A stretch of DNA of 64,000 nucleotides from Asterochloris sp. CNOR1 (Eukaryota; Chlorophyta; Trebouxiophyceae; Trebouxiales; Trebouxiaceae). Positions 24,031-34,583 of the stretch are shown piece by piece. The stretch is taken from assembly GCA_963969365.1 (NCBI GenBank), contig OZ017754.1, positions 620,001-684,000 on the forward strand, read 5' to 3'. Position 1 is the first letter of the stretch, and the number at the start of each line of letters is the position of its first letter. The notes under the pieces are model-generated. The model worked only from the letters and a program-made list of their open reading frames with translations, ran no database searches and was not told the DNA's origin. The position numbers and the translations under genes are program-made.

Positions 24031-25420
24031 ATGCAGGCGCTCACCAGCAAGACCTCAGCTTCAATGGCTGGCACGGCCGTGCAGCAGCGGCAGCAGACAG
24101 GTGAGGAGACGCCGCATGCATGCACGAGGCAAGGCATGCCGCTCTGGCAGGAAACCACTATCGGGAAGCTGGCGAGTCTTGGCAGTCCCTGGCACATTTC
24201 CCATGTCAAGGTTCTCTGGGGCACATTAGGCACCCAAGCATGTGGTGTGAAGAGGCCGGCATCTGATCAGAACCTGCACAGCTGGGAAAACTGCTGTGCA
24301 GTGCCAATGCTCATCGACTGGCTGCAGTGCGGTGCCCGTTCAGGATCAGCCAGCATAGCCATGTGATCAAGTCCGTGAGATGGTATTGCATCCATCCTTT
24401 CAGACTGGTTCCCTTGCCCTGCAGGGCGCAGCATGTGCGCACAGCCAGTGCGGGCCGGTCCCAAGGGCAGGTTTTTTGACAGGCCTGCGGGCGACAAGAA
24501 GGAGTCTGAAAGGTGTTGTCGGCATGTTCCACCTGGTTAAGCAAGTGAAGTGCCAAGAGCTATAGGCGGTGCTCAAACACTTTCTGATGCAGCTGAGGAA
24601 GCAATTGGCTGGCTCCTGCAGTGTTGCCCATTAGTGGATGTGCATTGCTTGTGTCAGGCAATGCTTAGCACCTTTGCATGCTATGTATTTGGACAATTGC
24701 GCCGCCTTATGCTTTGATCTACATCCAATCTTTGATGTGCCACTGCTGGCAGGTACTCCAAGTCTGAGGTCCGCAAGAAGGGGACCCTGCGTGTGCCCAA
24801 GAATGCTGGCCTGAACTCTGCATGGCCTGGCAAGGTGACCCACAGACGCTGTTGCCTGATGCTCTGCTCACTGCCATGCCAGCTCTTCTTGCAGATCTGC
24901 CACATTGTGCGCGCCTCAGGTGCCCCTGGCCGCAAGCTAAAGCATAGTGCCACATGCTGACAGCTTGAATACAGCATTCTGCCAGGCACCTTGCGGGCTG
25001 TGCTCCCTGACTAAGTGATGAAGTGCACCCATTGACCCCCTGCTCAATGATGCTGCAGTCCAACAAGGTCAGGGAGGCCAGGCAGAGGGGTCCCGAAGGC
25101 GATGGCCGGGTCTTCAAGACCAGCAACAAGGTTCAAGGTAAGCCTTATGCTTTCAGCAGCTCGTGCCACATTGCTGGATCAAACAGTAGACCTTCTGCTC
25201 TCGGGGGAATGCCCGGCTGCATGGAGGCTGCTTGGCTCAACACCTGCATGCATGCCCCACCAAAGATCATAGGCTGCTCACACTCTCTTTGTCTGCAGGT
25301 AGCACCGGCCTGCCCTCAGGCACCCCGATTGTTGCTGGCGCAGGAGCTCTGCTGCTGGTCGTGGTTGCCCTGCTGGCCTCTGGTGGTCTGACCCCTCCCC
25401 CTCCACCAGCACCTCAGTAG
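24031..25420 (+). CDS. Small C-terminally anchored protein, possibly plastid/thylakoid
   Basis: Exons: 24031-24100, 24425-24512, 24753-24834, 25059-25137, 25299-25420. They total 441 bases, 146 aa plus stop, and all junctions are in phase. The N-terminus (MQALTSKTSASMAGTAVQQR) is rich in Ser, Thr and Ala with few acidic residues, like an algal plastid transit peptide. The middle is basic and hydrophilic (KGRFFDRPAGDKKESERYSK, KSEVRKKGTLRVPKNAGLN). Near the C-terminus is one hydrophobic stretch, GAGALLLVVVALLASGG, followed by the proline-rich end TPPPPPAPQ. Localisation is inference from composition. I do not recognise the family. A TGTAA lies at 25552-25556. Confidence 0.72.
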
Positions 25421-25551
25421 TGTGCCTTGCCTCTGCCCTGGGAGATGTGGGAAATGCATTCCCCTCAGTTTTGACTCACAGCTATGCTCTTGGATGGTCA
25501 ACATTCAGCCAACCTGTGCTTGAAGTGCATGCATTGGAGAAGAAGACTCTT

Positions 25552-25556
25552 TGTAA
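25552..25556 (+). terminator. Candidate TGTAA polyadenylation signal
   Basis: It lies about 130 bases after the stop at 25420 of the small membrane-anchored protein gene, a normal distance for chlorophyte genes. Confidence 0.45.
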
Positions 25557-25710
25557 GTTCGGATGAAATCAGCTTAATTGGGAAGATTGATGGACTAGAA
25601 CCTTTTTGCTGTTTCCGGCCGCAGGTGCCAGTCAAAGGGCAGTCCTTGGGGCTTTGTTTCCACCACAGGTGTTGCCTGCAACAGTGAGTGCATTGCAGTA
25701 CTGTACGTTG

Positions 25711-28474
25711 TCATGCCTTTGGCAACAAGTTACGCTGTTGCATGACTCTAGCGCAAAGCAAAGCGAAGCCGAAGTTCACCTGAGCGGTTTTGGGGCTCAT
25801 GATGTGCGCGGCCCACCGCAGGTGGGCAAATGCAAAGTACAGAGCACCAATGCCCAAGATAACAGTCATGACGATGGCGGTCCTTGGCTGCGTTGCAAAT
25901 TGCAGCCAGGCAGCAAAGCACAGGTTGGCCATGAAGATGATCACACCTGTGCAGCAGGGATTCTCCTGTTAGTCACTGGCGGCGGCAAACGCCTCAGGCA
26001 CTGCACCACCAAATCACGTTTGAAGGGAACAGTGGTGGGTGTTGACAGCCGGCTTGAGCCTGGGGCAAAGGTGCAGACAGGCTCTATAGATCACAACCAT
26101 GGCATGCGCTGCAAGTGCCCAACACAATCTGCTTAGTAGCCCCGCTCATGCCAGTGTAGACTGACACAGATACCCCTTCCAAACGCACCAGCTGAGAACA
26201 TGTAGAAGGCACGCTGGTAGTCCCCGGCGCAGCGCAGCTGCCAATGTGCTTGCAGGCTGCGTCTAGGAGCTGGCGGGCAGTCTCCAGTCTGGTACCTAGT
26301 AAGCAAACTAAAATGATTCAGCTGGGGCAGACATCAGCAAGGCCGGGCTGGAAGGCAGCAATGGAGAAAGGCCAGCACATGACCGCACACAGCGATCACA
26401 GCGCCGTGAGCGCATGACACATAACAGGCTAGCACTGTCGACAGCAGCCGCGTCCTATGAGTATGATGTCTGTGAAGCAAGCCAAGCCCTGTGCTCACAA
26501 CTCAGGGCACAGGCAAGTGCACAGCCTCAACTGACAGCAGGGCACAAAGGAGGGCGTGCATCGCCGCCAGCTAGTGAGACACAGGCCCTTCACACCCACA
26601 CGCGATGGCAACATTCCTGCGTGAGCTTGCATCTGCGCCTGCTGCTGTGATGCAGAGGTTCTGCGCAGCCGCACCTGACAGCATACTCCCTGCACTGGGC
26701 TGTGTAGATTGCCTCCTCCTGAACGGAGACCTGGGCACGCGCAGTCTTCATCAGACTGGAGTGCAGCAGCCCAAAGGTCATCATGCTGTTGGTGGTCAGC
26801 GCCATCTGCAGCAGCAGGGCTCACCCCTTAGCACGTAACACAACACGCAGTGGTCCCTGCAGAGGTGCAGGGTGTAAGGGCGAGGGCAGAAGGTACTGCC
26901 AGCAGGTGAAGCAGCAGTGCAACAGCTTGAGATGATCAAGGACCGGCGCAAAGATGCAGTGGGGAAGGCAGCTGCACCGTGCAGCTGTGCATTAGGCCTG
27001 CATTTGCGGCCAAAGCGTGCAGGCGCCTGCCCAGATGCAACAGGCTGGAGCGCGGCAGAGAAGCAGAGAACGCAGCATTGCTCACCACAATCGCAGTTGT
27101 GAGGCCAAACAGTAGGAGGTTGCCATGGGACTGGGTGGGCAGCAGGTTGAACTGTATGAGCCCCGTAACTGCAGGCAGGGAGACCAAAGGATGCTTCCGG
27201 CCACAGCAGGCAATGCATCCCATGAGATTGCCACACATGTGCATCTGACTTGCAGTGGGAGTAGGTGGCGATCTCATGCTCTCTGGCTGGCTCCACACTG
27301 CATGCTTCATATCTGCACTGCAGGCAGTCTCGTTGAAGGCAGTCAAAAGGCACTCACAGGCTGTTTCCCCCTGCCAGCAACAGGTGCCACTCTGTTGCCA
27401 GGCCCTCACCCACCTGCAAAGCCAGCAATGTAGGCCGACAGGGTGGAGAAGCTGCGCAGCTGCTCGGTGCGCTCCTCCACGTCGCGCCTGTTGCTCTCAC
27501 GGTAGCGCGCCCACAGGCGCCGGGCATGCGCCACCCCCCGCTGCTCAAGGTCTTCGATGCGCCAGGCCTGCTCATGAGCCCTGCAGCCAGCCAGCAGAGG
27601 CCTGAGTGTGTTGCAAACCCCCAAACTCACGTGCTGTCTTGACCTGGAGGCCAAAGCTTTGATGAGGGAGCAGGCGGGGTGTGTGAGCCACTCCTATGCA
27701 AGACCACCAGCCCTCCCCATGAGCCCTGCCGGCAGCCGAAGCCATACTGTCTCCCGTCTCCGGAAGCCAAAGCCTGAATTCATGAGCAGGCATGGTGCAA
27801 GGGGCAGCCCGCATAGCCAAAGCCCACACTGTCTCCTGTCTCCTGAAGTTAAAGCCTGGATTCATAAGCAGGCAGGGTGCAAGGGGCAGCCCGCTCAGCT
27901 TGAGGTCCTCTTCACCTCAGGCCAGGCACGCTCATGAGCCCCGCAGCCAGGGAGGAATAGGTTCTGAGGGGTGCTCATGCTGCAAGCTGTGATCAACATG
28001 GAACGGAACAGATTGAAGCTATCCACATCAGACTACACTTGGTGAGCAGCTTCAACCTTGCAGCTGAAGTGCCCAAGCTCAAGCGCCGCTGAAGTCAAGG
28101 CATCACACTGAAGGTGCACTCAGCACAGACCAACCTGCTGGCCTGCAGGGGATCCTGTTGCCTCAGGCTGCCAACATTGCAATGTAGCAAGCAAAGCAAT
28201 TGTCTCAGCCAAGACTGGGCCTGCCACACACCTCTCGTCACCGCCCCTCTGATTGCAAAGGCGTCAAGACACGCTGTGCGTCTCTGTGGGGAAATGCACG
28301 ACTTCAGCCTGTCTTGTTGACTGTTGACCAGGGCTGTCAGGCACACCTTTGGTCAGAGACACGCTCAAAATGCTCGGTCTCCTCTTCACGCCACTTGAGG
28401 TCAGCTCCTCTCCAGCGCCTGTCTTCCTCCCGGTAGCTCCTGGCAGCAGCTGCGTCGACGCCAGACAGTATAGT
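25711..28474 (-). CDS. Orai-like store-operated calcium channel subunit (N-terminus unresolved)
   Basis: Exons in transcript order: 28474-28347, 27580-27414, 27168-27086, 26805-26675, 26295-26189, 25946-25711. They join in phase to 283 codons plus stop. A charged helix (WREEETEHFERVSDQRAHEQ) leads into RSFSTLSAYIAGFAVTGLIQ, matching the Orai cytosolic helix and the first membrane segment. Then come LLLFGLTTAIVMALTTNSMM (second segment), EEAIYTAQCREYAVRYQTGD, CPPAPRRSLQAHWQLRCAGD, AFYMFSAGVIIFMANLCFAAW (third) and TVILGIGALYFAFAHLRWA (fourth). Orai proteins form plasma-membrane calcium-selective channels. Members are known in green algae and early land plants and absent from flowering plants. 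The pore glutamate of animal Orai would fall in the first segment; here that stretch reads GFAVTGLIQFN, with Gln near the pore-Glu position. The first exon is not identified; 28500-28631 is a candidate. Confidence 0.78.
27649..27960 (+). repeat. Tandem 81-bp repeats and copied exon edge in an Orai-gene intron
   Basis: 27735-27815 and 27816-27897 are diverged copies sharing gtctcctgtctcc, aaagcctg-attcat-agcagg and ggtgcaaggggcagcccgc. A partial third copy starts near 27649. On the minus strand the edge ggctcatgagc at 27924-27945 copies the exon edge at 27569-27580. All lie in the intron 27581-28346. Confidence 0.75.
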
Positions 28475-28892
28475 CTGCAGGCCAGGACCCCAGCACATCA
28501 TCTACAGAGGCCCGCCTCATCAGCTGTGCAGCATGCACGGCCACTGTGGGTCCCTTGATGCCTTCAGCTGCCCATGTCAATCCCTTCAGAGGGTCAGGTT
28601 GCTTTGACCTCTGCCAAATGTGTGCAGGCATGGCACTCAGCACTGTGAAGCCTCATGACAGGGCGCACACCTGGGCACTGTCAAATAGTGCGCTCATGTG
28701 CTGGGGTCCTCAGCATGTTCTGGCGGCTCAGCTGCAACGTTGCAGTCTAGACATGAATGGCCAGGCCAGGCCATTCAGAACCTACCCAGGGATTGCCTGG
28801 TCACATGGGACCCCGCAGGTCAGCTCGATTCGATGTAGCCTTGCTGGCGATCCTCATCATAGTCAATCTCCAGTAATACACCTGGGCCTGGC
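28475..28892. other. Shared upstream region of the Orai-like and ferroportin genes
   Basis: The two genes point away from each other. The missing first exon of the Orai-like gene should lie here or just inside. A minus-strand ATG at 28631-28629 opens a frame that could splice in phase to 28474, but I cannot confirm it. Confidence 0.35.
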
Positions 28893-31800
28893 ATGACATC
28901 ATTGCGGGATGATCAGAGTGAGGAGGTTCTCCCACTCATCATTGGGCAGGACTCCCTGCAGGTGCAAGACAAGCAGCACACAAGCTCTGCACATTTTGAG
29001 CGTCCTGATGATGCCAGCAGGGCACGCATGGCCCTCTATGCCAGCCATGCCATCTCCACCTGGGGCCAGCGCATGTGGGTGAGGACCCCTGCCCTCCTGC
29101 ACAAAGGGTTGCGTGAAGAAGTGCTAGCATCGCAGCCTTCAAAGGCCACAGACCTGACATCAAGAACCTGCCCTGGCCAGCAGCATTAAGTCAATTTCTG
29201 GCTGGCCTCTGCAGGAGTTTGCCATTGGCCTCATCATGCTAGAGCTGTACCCCCGCTCCCTGGTGCTGGTCTCAGCCTTCGGTCTGTTAGATGGCGGGGC
29301 ACAGCTCCTATCTGGCGCTTCAATTGGCCAGTACATCGATAGGTGATGCAACTTGCAATCAGCTTGCCAGGGCCGCTCGATTGCTTGGCATTGGTGACTG
29401 CCCTGGCATAGGGCTGATGTCGCTGGTTTTACATACATAGACTAGGACCATCTGTTTTGCTGACCTCGACAGCAGATCCACAGCTTTCTGTGCATGTGGT
29501 CAGCCTCAAAAGCACTTGTGCCCCTTGGGCAATGACTCCCTGCGAAACAGCAAAGCGAACATGCTCAAGGGATGTGGTCCACATCCCGAACCGATCTGCT
29601 GGCTTTCTGACACCACCTATGTATTGCCTTCCTGCAGGACAGACCGGCTTCGCTGCGCAACGTCAATGTACATCATCCAGAATGCAGCAGTGGCCGCCTC
29701 AGCAGCCACAGCACTGATCAGCTTCCATGCACCATCAGGCACCCCCCTGTTCTGGATCCCAGTCTGTGCTACCATTCTGATCGGCAGCATCAGCAGCGTG
29801 GGGGCCATGGGCTCCACACTCTCTGTGGAGAAGGAGTGGACCAAGACCCTGTGTGGGACAGACTCAGCAGCTCTGGCCAGGCTGAACTCTGGTGGGCTGC
29901 TTCTGCACGTGGGCAGGCTGCCGTCAGATCGCCCACCAGCATGCATCCTTGGCGGTGTTGCTCACTACAGTGCAAGCAGCGCTGCCGGAAGTGAGATAGC
30001 CGCTATTCAGTGTGCACGCGCTGGCTTGAACGCGGCCTGTCTCCGCCGCTTTGGCTTCATGCAGCGCCGTGTGCCTTGCAGTCCATGGCTGCCAGCTGGC
30101 CCTTGCATCTGCACCCCAATGCAACTTGTGTTTCTGGGCTGTATACTGCACGCAGTCACAGGATCCTGCAATCTCCATGCAGAGCTCACCTTAGCAGCAC
30201 CATGTGCTTACATAAATGTGCATCAGATGTCGTTATGTAGACAGCCTGTCTCTGCTGCATCTGCAATTGGCAGTGCGGCCCCTTTCCCCAACATCCTGGC
30301 AGGATCAGATCAAACAAGAAACTGTCAAGTGCACCAGTACCACTGGGCCACACATCACATACACCCCCTCTTCCCCGTCAGCCCTTCTCGCCTGTCTCTC
30401 ACCTTACCATGCCAATGTTGCTGTGCAGGCATGCGTGCCGTGGACCTGACCTGCCTCATTGCGGCTCCCCTGGCGGCGGGGTGCCTGATGACCTACGGGG
30501 GCATTCAAGTGGCCATTGCTGCCATAGCGCTCTGGAATGTGATGGCCTGGGCTCCCGAGTGCCTCCTGCTGCGCAGGGCACAGTCCTGGTCCTCAGCCCT
30601 CAGGTGGGCAGGCGGGGAAGCTGCAGACTGGATCAGCCTGCATGCTGTGTGGTCATGTGACCTTGGGCTGTGGGTGATTCATGACTTCTGGGGGCCATGC
30701 AGCTTGCCGTGGCAGCCAGTGCGCCATGGAATGTGGCAGCATTGGCGCCAGAGGGCCTCTTGCTGCACAAGGCACAACCCCTTTCTGCAGCCCTTGGGTG
30801 GGCTGGACGTCATCGCACTGCCTATGCTGGTTGCTGCAGTGGTTACTTTGCCCTGGAGCTGGCCAGCGGCTGTGCTCTGTGACAGCCAGGCTCCAATTCA
30901 AAGATAAAAGTGCCTCTTGCTTGGCGGCTTCGTATGTGCCTCAGCTGAGCCACTGACAGCCTTGCCCTGCAGGGAGCCAAAGCAGCCTGCCCAGGACTCT
31001 GCCAGCTTCCAGTCACCCCTCTCCAGGCTGGTGGGGGGTTGGCGGCTGTACCTACAACAGCGCGTACTGCCTGCTGCATTTGCCCTGGCCCTGCTCTACC
31101 TCACAGTGCTCTCCCTGGGCCTGCTGATGACTGCCTACCTCAAGTGGCTGGTGGGTGGCCTTTCGCGCGATGAGCTTGTTTTTGCAAGCCTCAGCAAACC
31201 TGGCAGGGACATTCCGCCAGATGATCTGCTGCGTGCCACTGCATGTGCGCATCTTGCACAGTGTGGACCTGTGTTGAGGGGCCTGGGGCACCTAAATTTA
31301 CCATGCAATATAGGTGGTGGTGATGCAGCGTGCCTGAAGCCGAGAAACCTGCTGTGCAGGGCATGTCTGAGGCGGAGCTCAGCGTCTACAGGGGCATTGG
31401 AGCTGTCTCAGGGCTGCTGAGCACTTATACTTTCCCGGCGCTCCAGAGCAGACTAGGTGGGCTGTGCTGCTGTCTGCAGGAGGTGCTTGAGAGCACCTGC
31501 AAGCGTTCACGCCGCTGAGGCTGTGTGACACATGCATTCATGGGCGGCGAACAGAGCTCCCATGGCACAGTCCCCTGACCTTGGAAGAGGCATACAGTCA
31601 GCAGAGAAACAACGTCTGCCTCGGCCCTGCTGCCCTCACTACCAACACCTCTGCACCGGCAGGCCCCTTGCACATTGGCCTGCAAGCCATCTGGCCCCCA
31701 GCTGACTACGGAAGCTTCCCTGCTGCCCTCTCCATGCCTCTGCACCTGCAGGCTTGCTTTGCATCAGCCTGCTGGCCATTGGCGCCCAGTTGACCAAAAA

Positions 31801-32705
31801 CGTTCCCTGCTGCCATCTTCACTCAGGCCTGACATACACTGGCCTGCTGGCAGTCTGTGCCAAGCTGACCAGACTTGTCCCCTGCTGCCATCTTCACTCA
31901 CACCTGGACACATCTGAATGCAGGCCTGCTGCACATCAGGCACCTGGCCATGGGTGCTCAGCTTACCAGACACCTTCCTCGGAGCCCCCTCCACTCAAGC
32001 CTCCCATGCCTGCAGGCCTGCTGCACACAGGCCTGCTGGGCATCTACACTCAGCTGACCTGCCTGGTGGTGGCAGTCAGCCCCGCCCTGCTGAGCCTGGT
32101 GGGCACCAGAGTTGCCCCAGCCTCCACAACCCACATTCTTGTGGGGGGCCTGGTGGCTTCTCGCTTTGGGCTGTGGACATTCGACCTCTGCGTGACGCAG
32201 CTGCTGCAGGAATGGGTCCTTGATGAGGAGCTGGGTGAGTCTAGGGTCTGGGTGATGCGACAACGTGAAGCCTGCTGACTAGGTTTGCATGTGATCATAG
32301 CACTGCATGCTCGGGGCATGGTGCCCTCGACAGGCTGCCTGCTTTCTGGAGCTGCTGCCTACCAACCATAAGCCCCCACTGACAGGCTGCCTGCAATTGG
32401 GGCCATCTCTTTCTGCCTTGTTGCACTGCTCAGTGCTGCGTAGGTTTGGCCGACATAACTTCCAAACTGCAACTGAGCACTGGTGGCTTGCAGGTGCGGT
32501 CAACGGCGTGCAAAGCAGCCTGCAGAGCCTGTTTGGTTCCCTGACGTACGCTGCTGGCCTTGTGGTGTGGCGCCCTGAAGACTTTTCGTGGCTCATGCTG
32601 GGGTCCACAGGCATAGTGGCCACTGCTGCGGCCATCTGCACTATGTTTGTGCTGAGGCACAGCCTGGACGCTCAGAAGGAGGTGTTGCCAACTGCTGAGG
32701 CGTGA
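28893..32705 (+). CDS. Ferroportin (SLC40/IREG iron exporter)
   Basis: Exons: 28893-29078, 29215-29342, 29638-29891, 30429-30603, 30973-31150, 31360-31456, 32016-32234, 32494-32705. They total 1,449 bases, 482 aa plus stop, fully in phase. Ferroportins are multi-pass Fe(II) exporters. Family marks in order: YASHAISTWGQRMW (49-62), AIGLIMLELYPRSLVLVSAF, MYIIQNAAVAASA, RAVDLTCLIAAPLAAGCLMT, WNVMAWAPECLLL, FALALLYLTVLSLGLLMTAY, YRGIGAVSGLLSTYTFPALQ, RFGLWTFDLCVTQLLQEWVL and AVNGVQSSLQSLFGSLTYAA. The length fits the family (about 480-570). The start ATG is the first in a frame open to the first conserved helix. Introns 4 and 6 hold decayed copies of neighbouring exons. The target membrane (plasma, vacuole or chloroplast) is not decided by the sequence. 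Confidence 0.93.
30697..30805 (+). repeat. In-frame degenerate copy of the end of ferroportin exon 4
   Basis: The real exon end encodes IQVAIAAIALWNVMAWAPEC then LLLRRAQSWSSALRWAGG. The intron just downstream encodes MQLAVAASAPWNVAALAPEG then LLLHKAQPLSAALGWAG, with a gtgggc-like donor and a catgcag that could act as acceptor. The copy is open in frame, unlike most other copies here. Confidence 0.85.
31663..32015 (+). repeat. Four tandem decayed copies of the ferroportin exon-7 start
   Basis: The real exon at 32016 begins gcctgctgcacacaggcctg. Related starts after AG lie at 31663 (gccccttgcacattggcctg), 31752 (gcttgctttgcatcagcctg), 31827 (gcctgacatacactggcctg) and 31924 (gcctgctgcacatcaggcac). 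Spacing is 89, 75, 97 and 92 bases. Each retains a cagctgacc-like segment corresponding to QLT in the real exon. Confidence 0.88.
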
Positions 32706-34368
32706 TCGCGCAAGGTTGGCAGAGACTTTGAGGGGCACCTGGGCAAGCAGCAGCCATGCGCAGCAGGTAAGTTTAGAGCTTTATGTGGTCGCGAGGTCAC
32801 GCCACCCACATGCAGTCCTGAGCACGTGCGGTACTTTGAAGACAAGTCTGGCATGTCAGCTCACCATTGATGTGGCTAGTGCTGAGGGAACAGACCCCAT
32901 GTGCATAGAGTGCCCTGGCTGCAGCAAGGCCCGAAGACCCTTGAGAGCACAGCTTGCGGGATCGCACGAAGGACTGCTAGCCAACTCCCTGCCTGGCAGT
33001 GGTGTGCAAGGCTGTAGCAGCACTGCTAGACCTGAGGGGTGCCAGGCTGTGCAGCCCCCAGTAGCAGCTCTTCGGCATCTCACCCTGTTATTACCTCAAG
33101 GGTTTATGGGCAGCCTGTCCGTCCATGTGTGCACACCTGGTTCAATTGTCGATACTTTGTGGATTGGGGAGGCTGCATGTGGCTTTAGTATTAATGCCAT
33201 GCTGCGGGGTGCCGGCCTTGTATGTTGGTGTCATGTCTTCCAGAATCTCATCTACCCCATTGCAAGTACTCGGAGGGCTGCCCAGCCAAGGGCTGCAGCG
33301 GGCACAGGGAGTGCAGGTGCTCCTGATTCATGGATTCATCAGGCAATTATCCCACTTGGATGAGCTGCCTTAGTGTAATTGGCCAGACAGGTGCCAAGTC
33401 ACCAAAATGCAACTTGCTTGCACTGCTGTTTCAAACTCGTACTTCGTGCTTGTGTTTGCTTCATCTTGGCACGCAGATTTCTGTGCAAGCTGTTGCCCAG
33501 TTCATGTGGCTTGTGCCTAAAAGGGCTCAACCAGCTGTGCTGCTGTGCCCAGTTCAGAGCTTGGAGACTAATAGGGCGATCTTTGCCAGTCTGCACGCCA
33601 TGCCTTGCCAGCCGTTTGCTCAAGCTCTTGACCTGTGTGCAGAGCTGTGGCAGCGCAGCAGAGCTTGAGTGCACGAAAAGCAGTTGGGAGGCTCTTGCAA
33701 AGCGCTTGTCCAGCGGTGGCCTCCTTGTATGCCAAGGACCATGCCAGGCGCGGTGCAGGTCAGAGCAGAGGCGCTTTGCTTATCTTCCCTGCAATGGTGT
33801 AAATCAGGTTGCTGCCTGTATAGTAGTCAAGGTCTTCTGACTGTTGCAAATGTTGTCCATCTTGCAGGTACTCTCGATGCCCCTGCCATTGGCAGCGAGT
33901 CTGTGGACAACGAGCAAAGAGGTGACATTCATCAGCAGCTTGCCAGGCGTGAGAGCCTGTGCTTGTGGAGCTAGGGAACTTGGGGAGCTCGAGGAGGACC
34001 TCAGTGTGCTGAGCCCATATGGGAGCTGGTCTGAACAGCAAAGCACCCTACCAGCCACAGCTTGTACCTTATCTGTGGCAAGCTGCTGTATCCTATCAAC
34101 CAAAACACAGGCCTGCAAATTTGCAGGTTGCCTGTAAACTCATGAGATCTGCAGCTAGTAGGCCTGAACCTCCACGGGAGGGGTATGCCTAGAACACAGA
34201 GTGCTCCTAATTATCATATTGAGCAGTGCTGACAATCCACCCAGCACATTCACTTCGATACGGCTACATTGTATGTCAGTAGACATGCTGGGCTTTGGAC
34301 TGTGGGGCTGAGCAGGTTGGTCCGTAAGTCGCATGTACTTCTGACCTGCAATGCAACTCCGCCCCCGC
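32706..34368. other. Intergenic region after ferroportin
   Basis: About 1.7 kb with no recognisable exon. A TGTAA at 33374-33378 could end the ferroportin transcript, giving a long 3' untranslated region. An open frame at 32716-33363 has no protein-like features. Confidence 0.4.
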
Positions 34369-34388
34369 ATGCCTGAATGAGATGACCT
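34369..34388 (+). repeat. Left copy of 20-bp direct repeat
   Basis: Identical to 43365-43384 and about 9.0 kb from it. It is not low-complexity sequence. It is followed within 8 bases by the decamer gccatgtgac. Confidence 0.9.
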
Positions 34389-34583
34389 ATAGTATGCCAT
34401 GTGACGCCCTGCAACATGGCTTGAAATTTTAAGGCCTGCTCCGCAACAGAGCCTATTCATCGTGCTCATGCCCACCGGAATACTTCTTGATGAAAGTTTG
34501 AGGTTTCAAATGAAAAGTCAAAGAGCTTAGGACTGTGTGCCTACTTAAAGCTTTTCAATCTCACCATAGGTAAGCAGGCTAGA

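Noticed and set aside
26640-28346. Reading the repeat-rich plus-strand frames over the Orai gene as genes
   Set aside because: They are opposite in-phase minus-strand exons or inside tandem repeats, with no protein features.
28821-28894. Minus-strand 24-codon frame starting MPGPGVLLEIDYDED opposite the ferroportin start
   Set aside because: It overlaps the ferroportin ATG and has no donor before its stop; probably chance.
32716-33363. 215-codon open frame after ferroportin
   Set aside because: No start context, no domain-like pattern and composition like the surrounding non-coding DNA.
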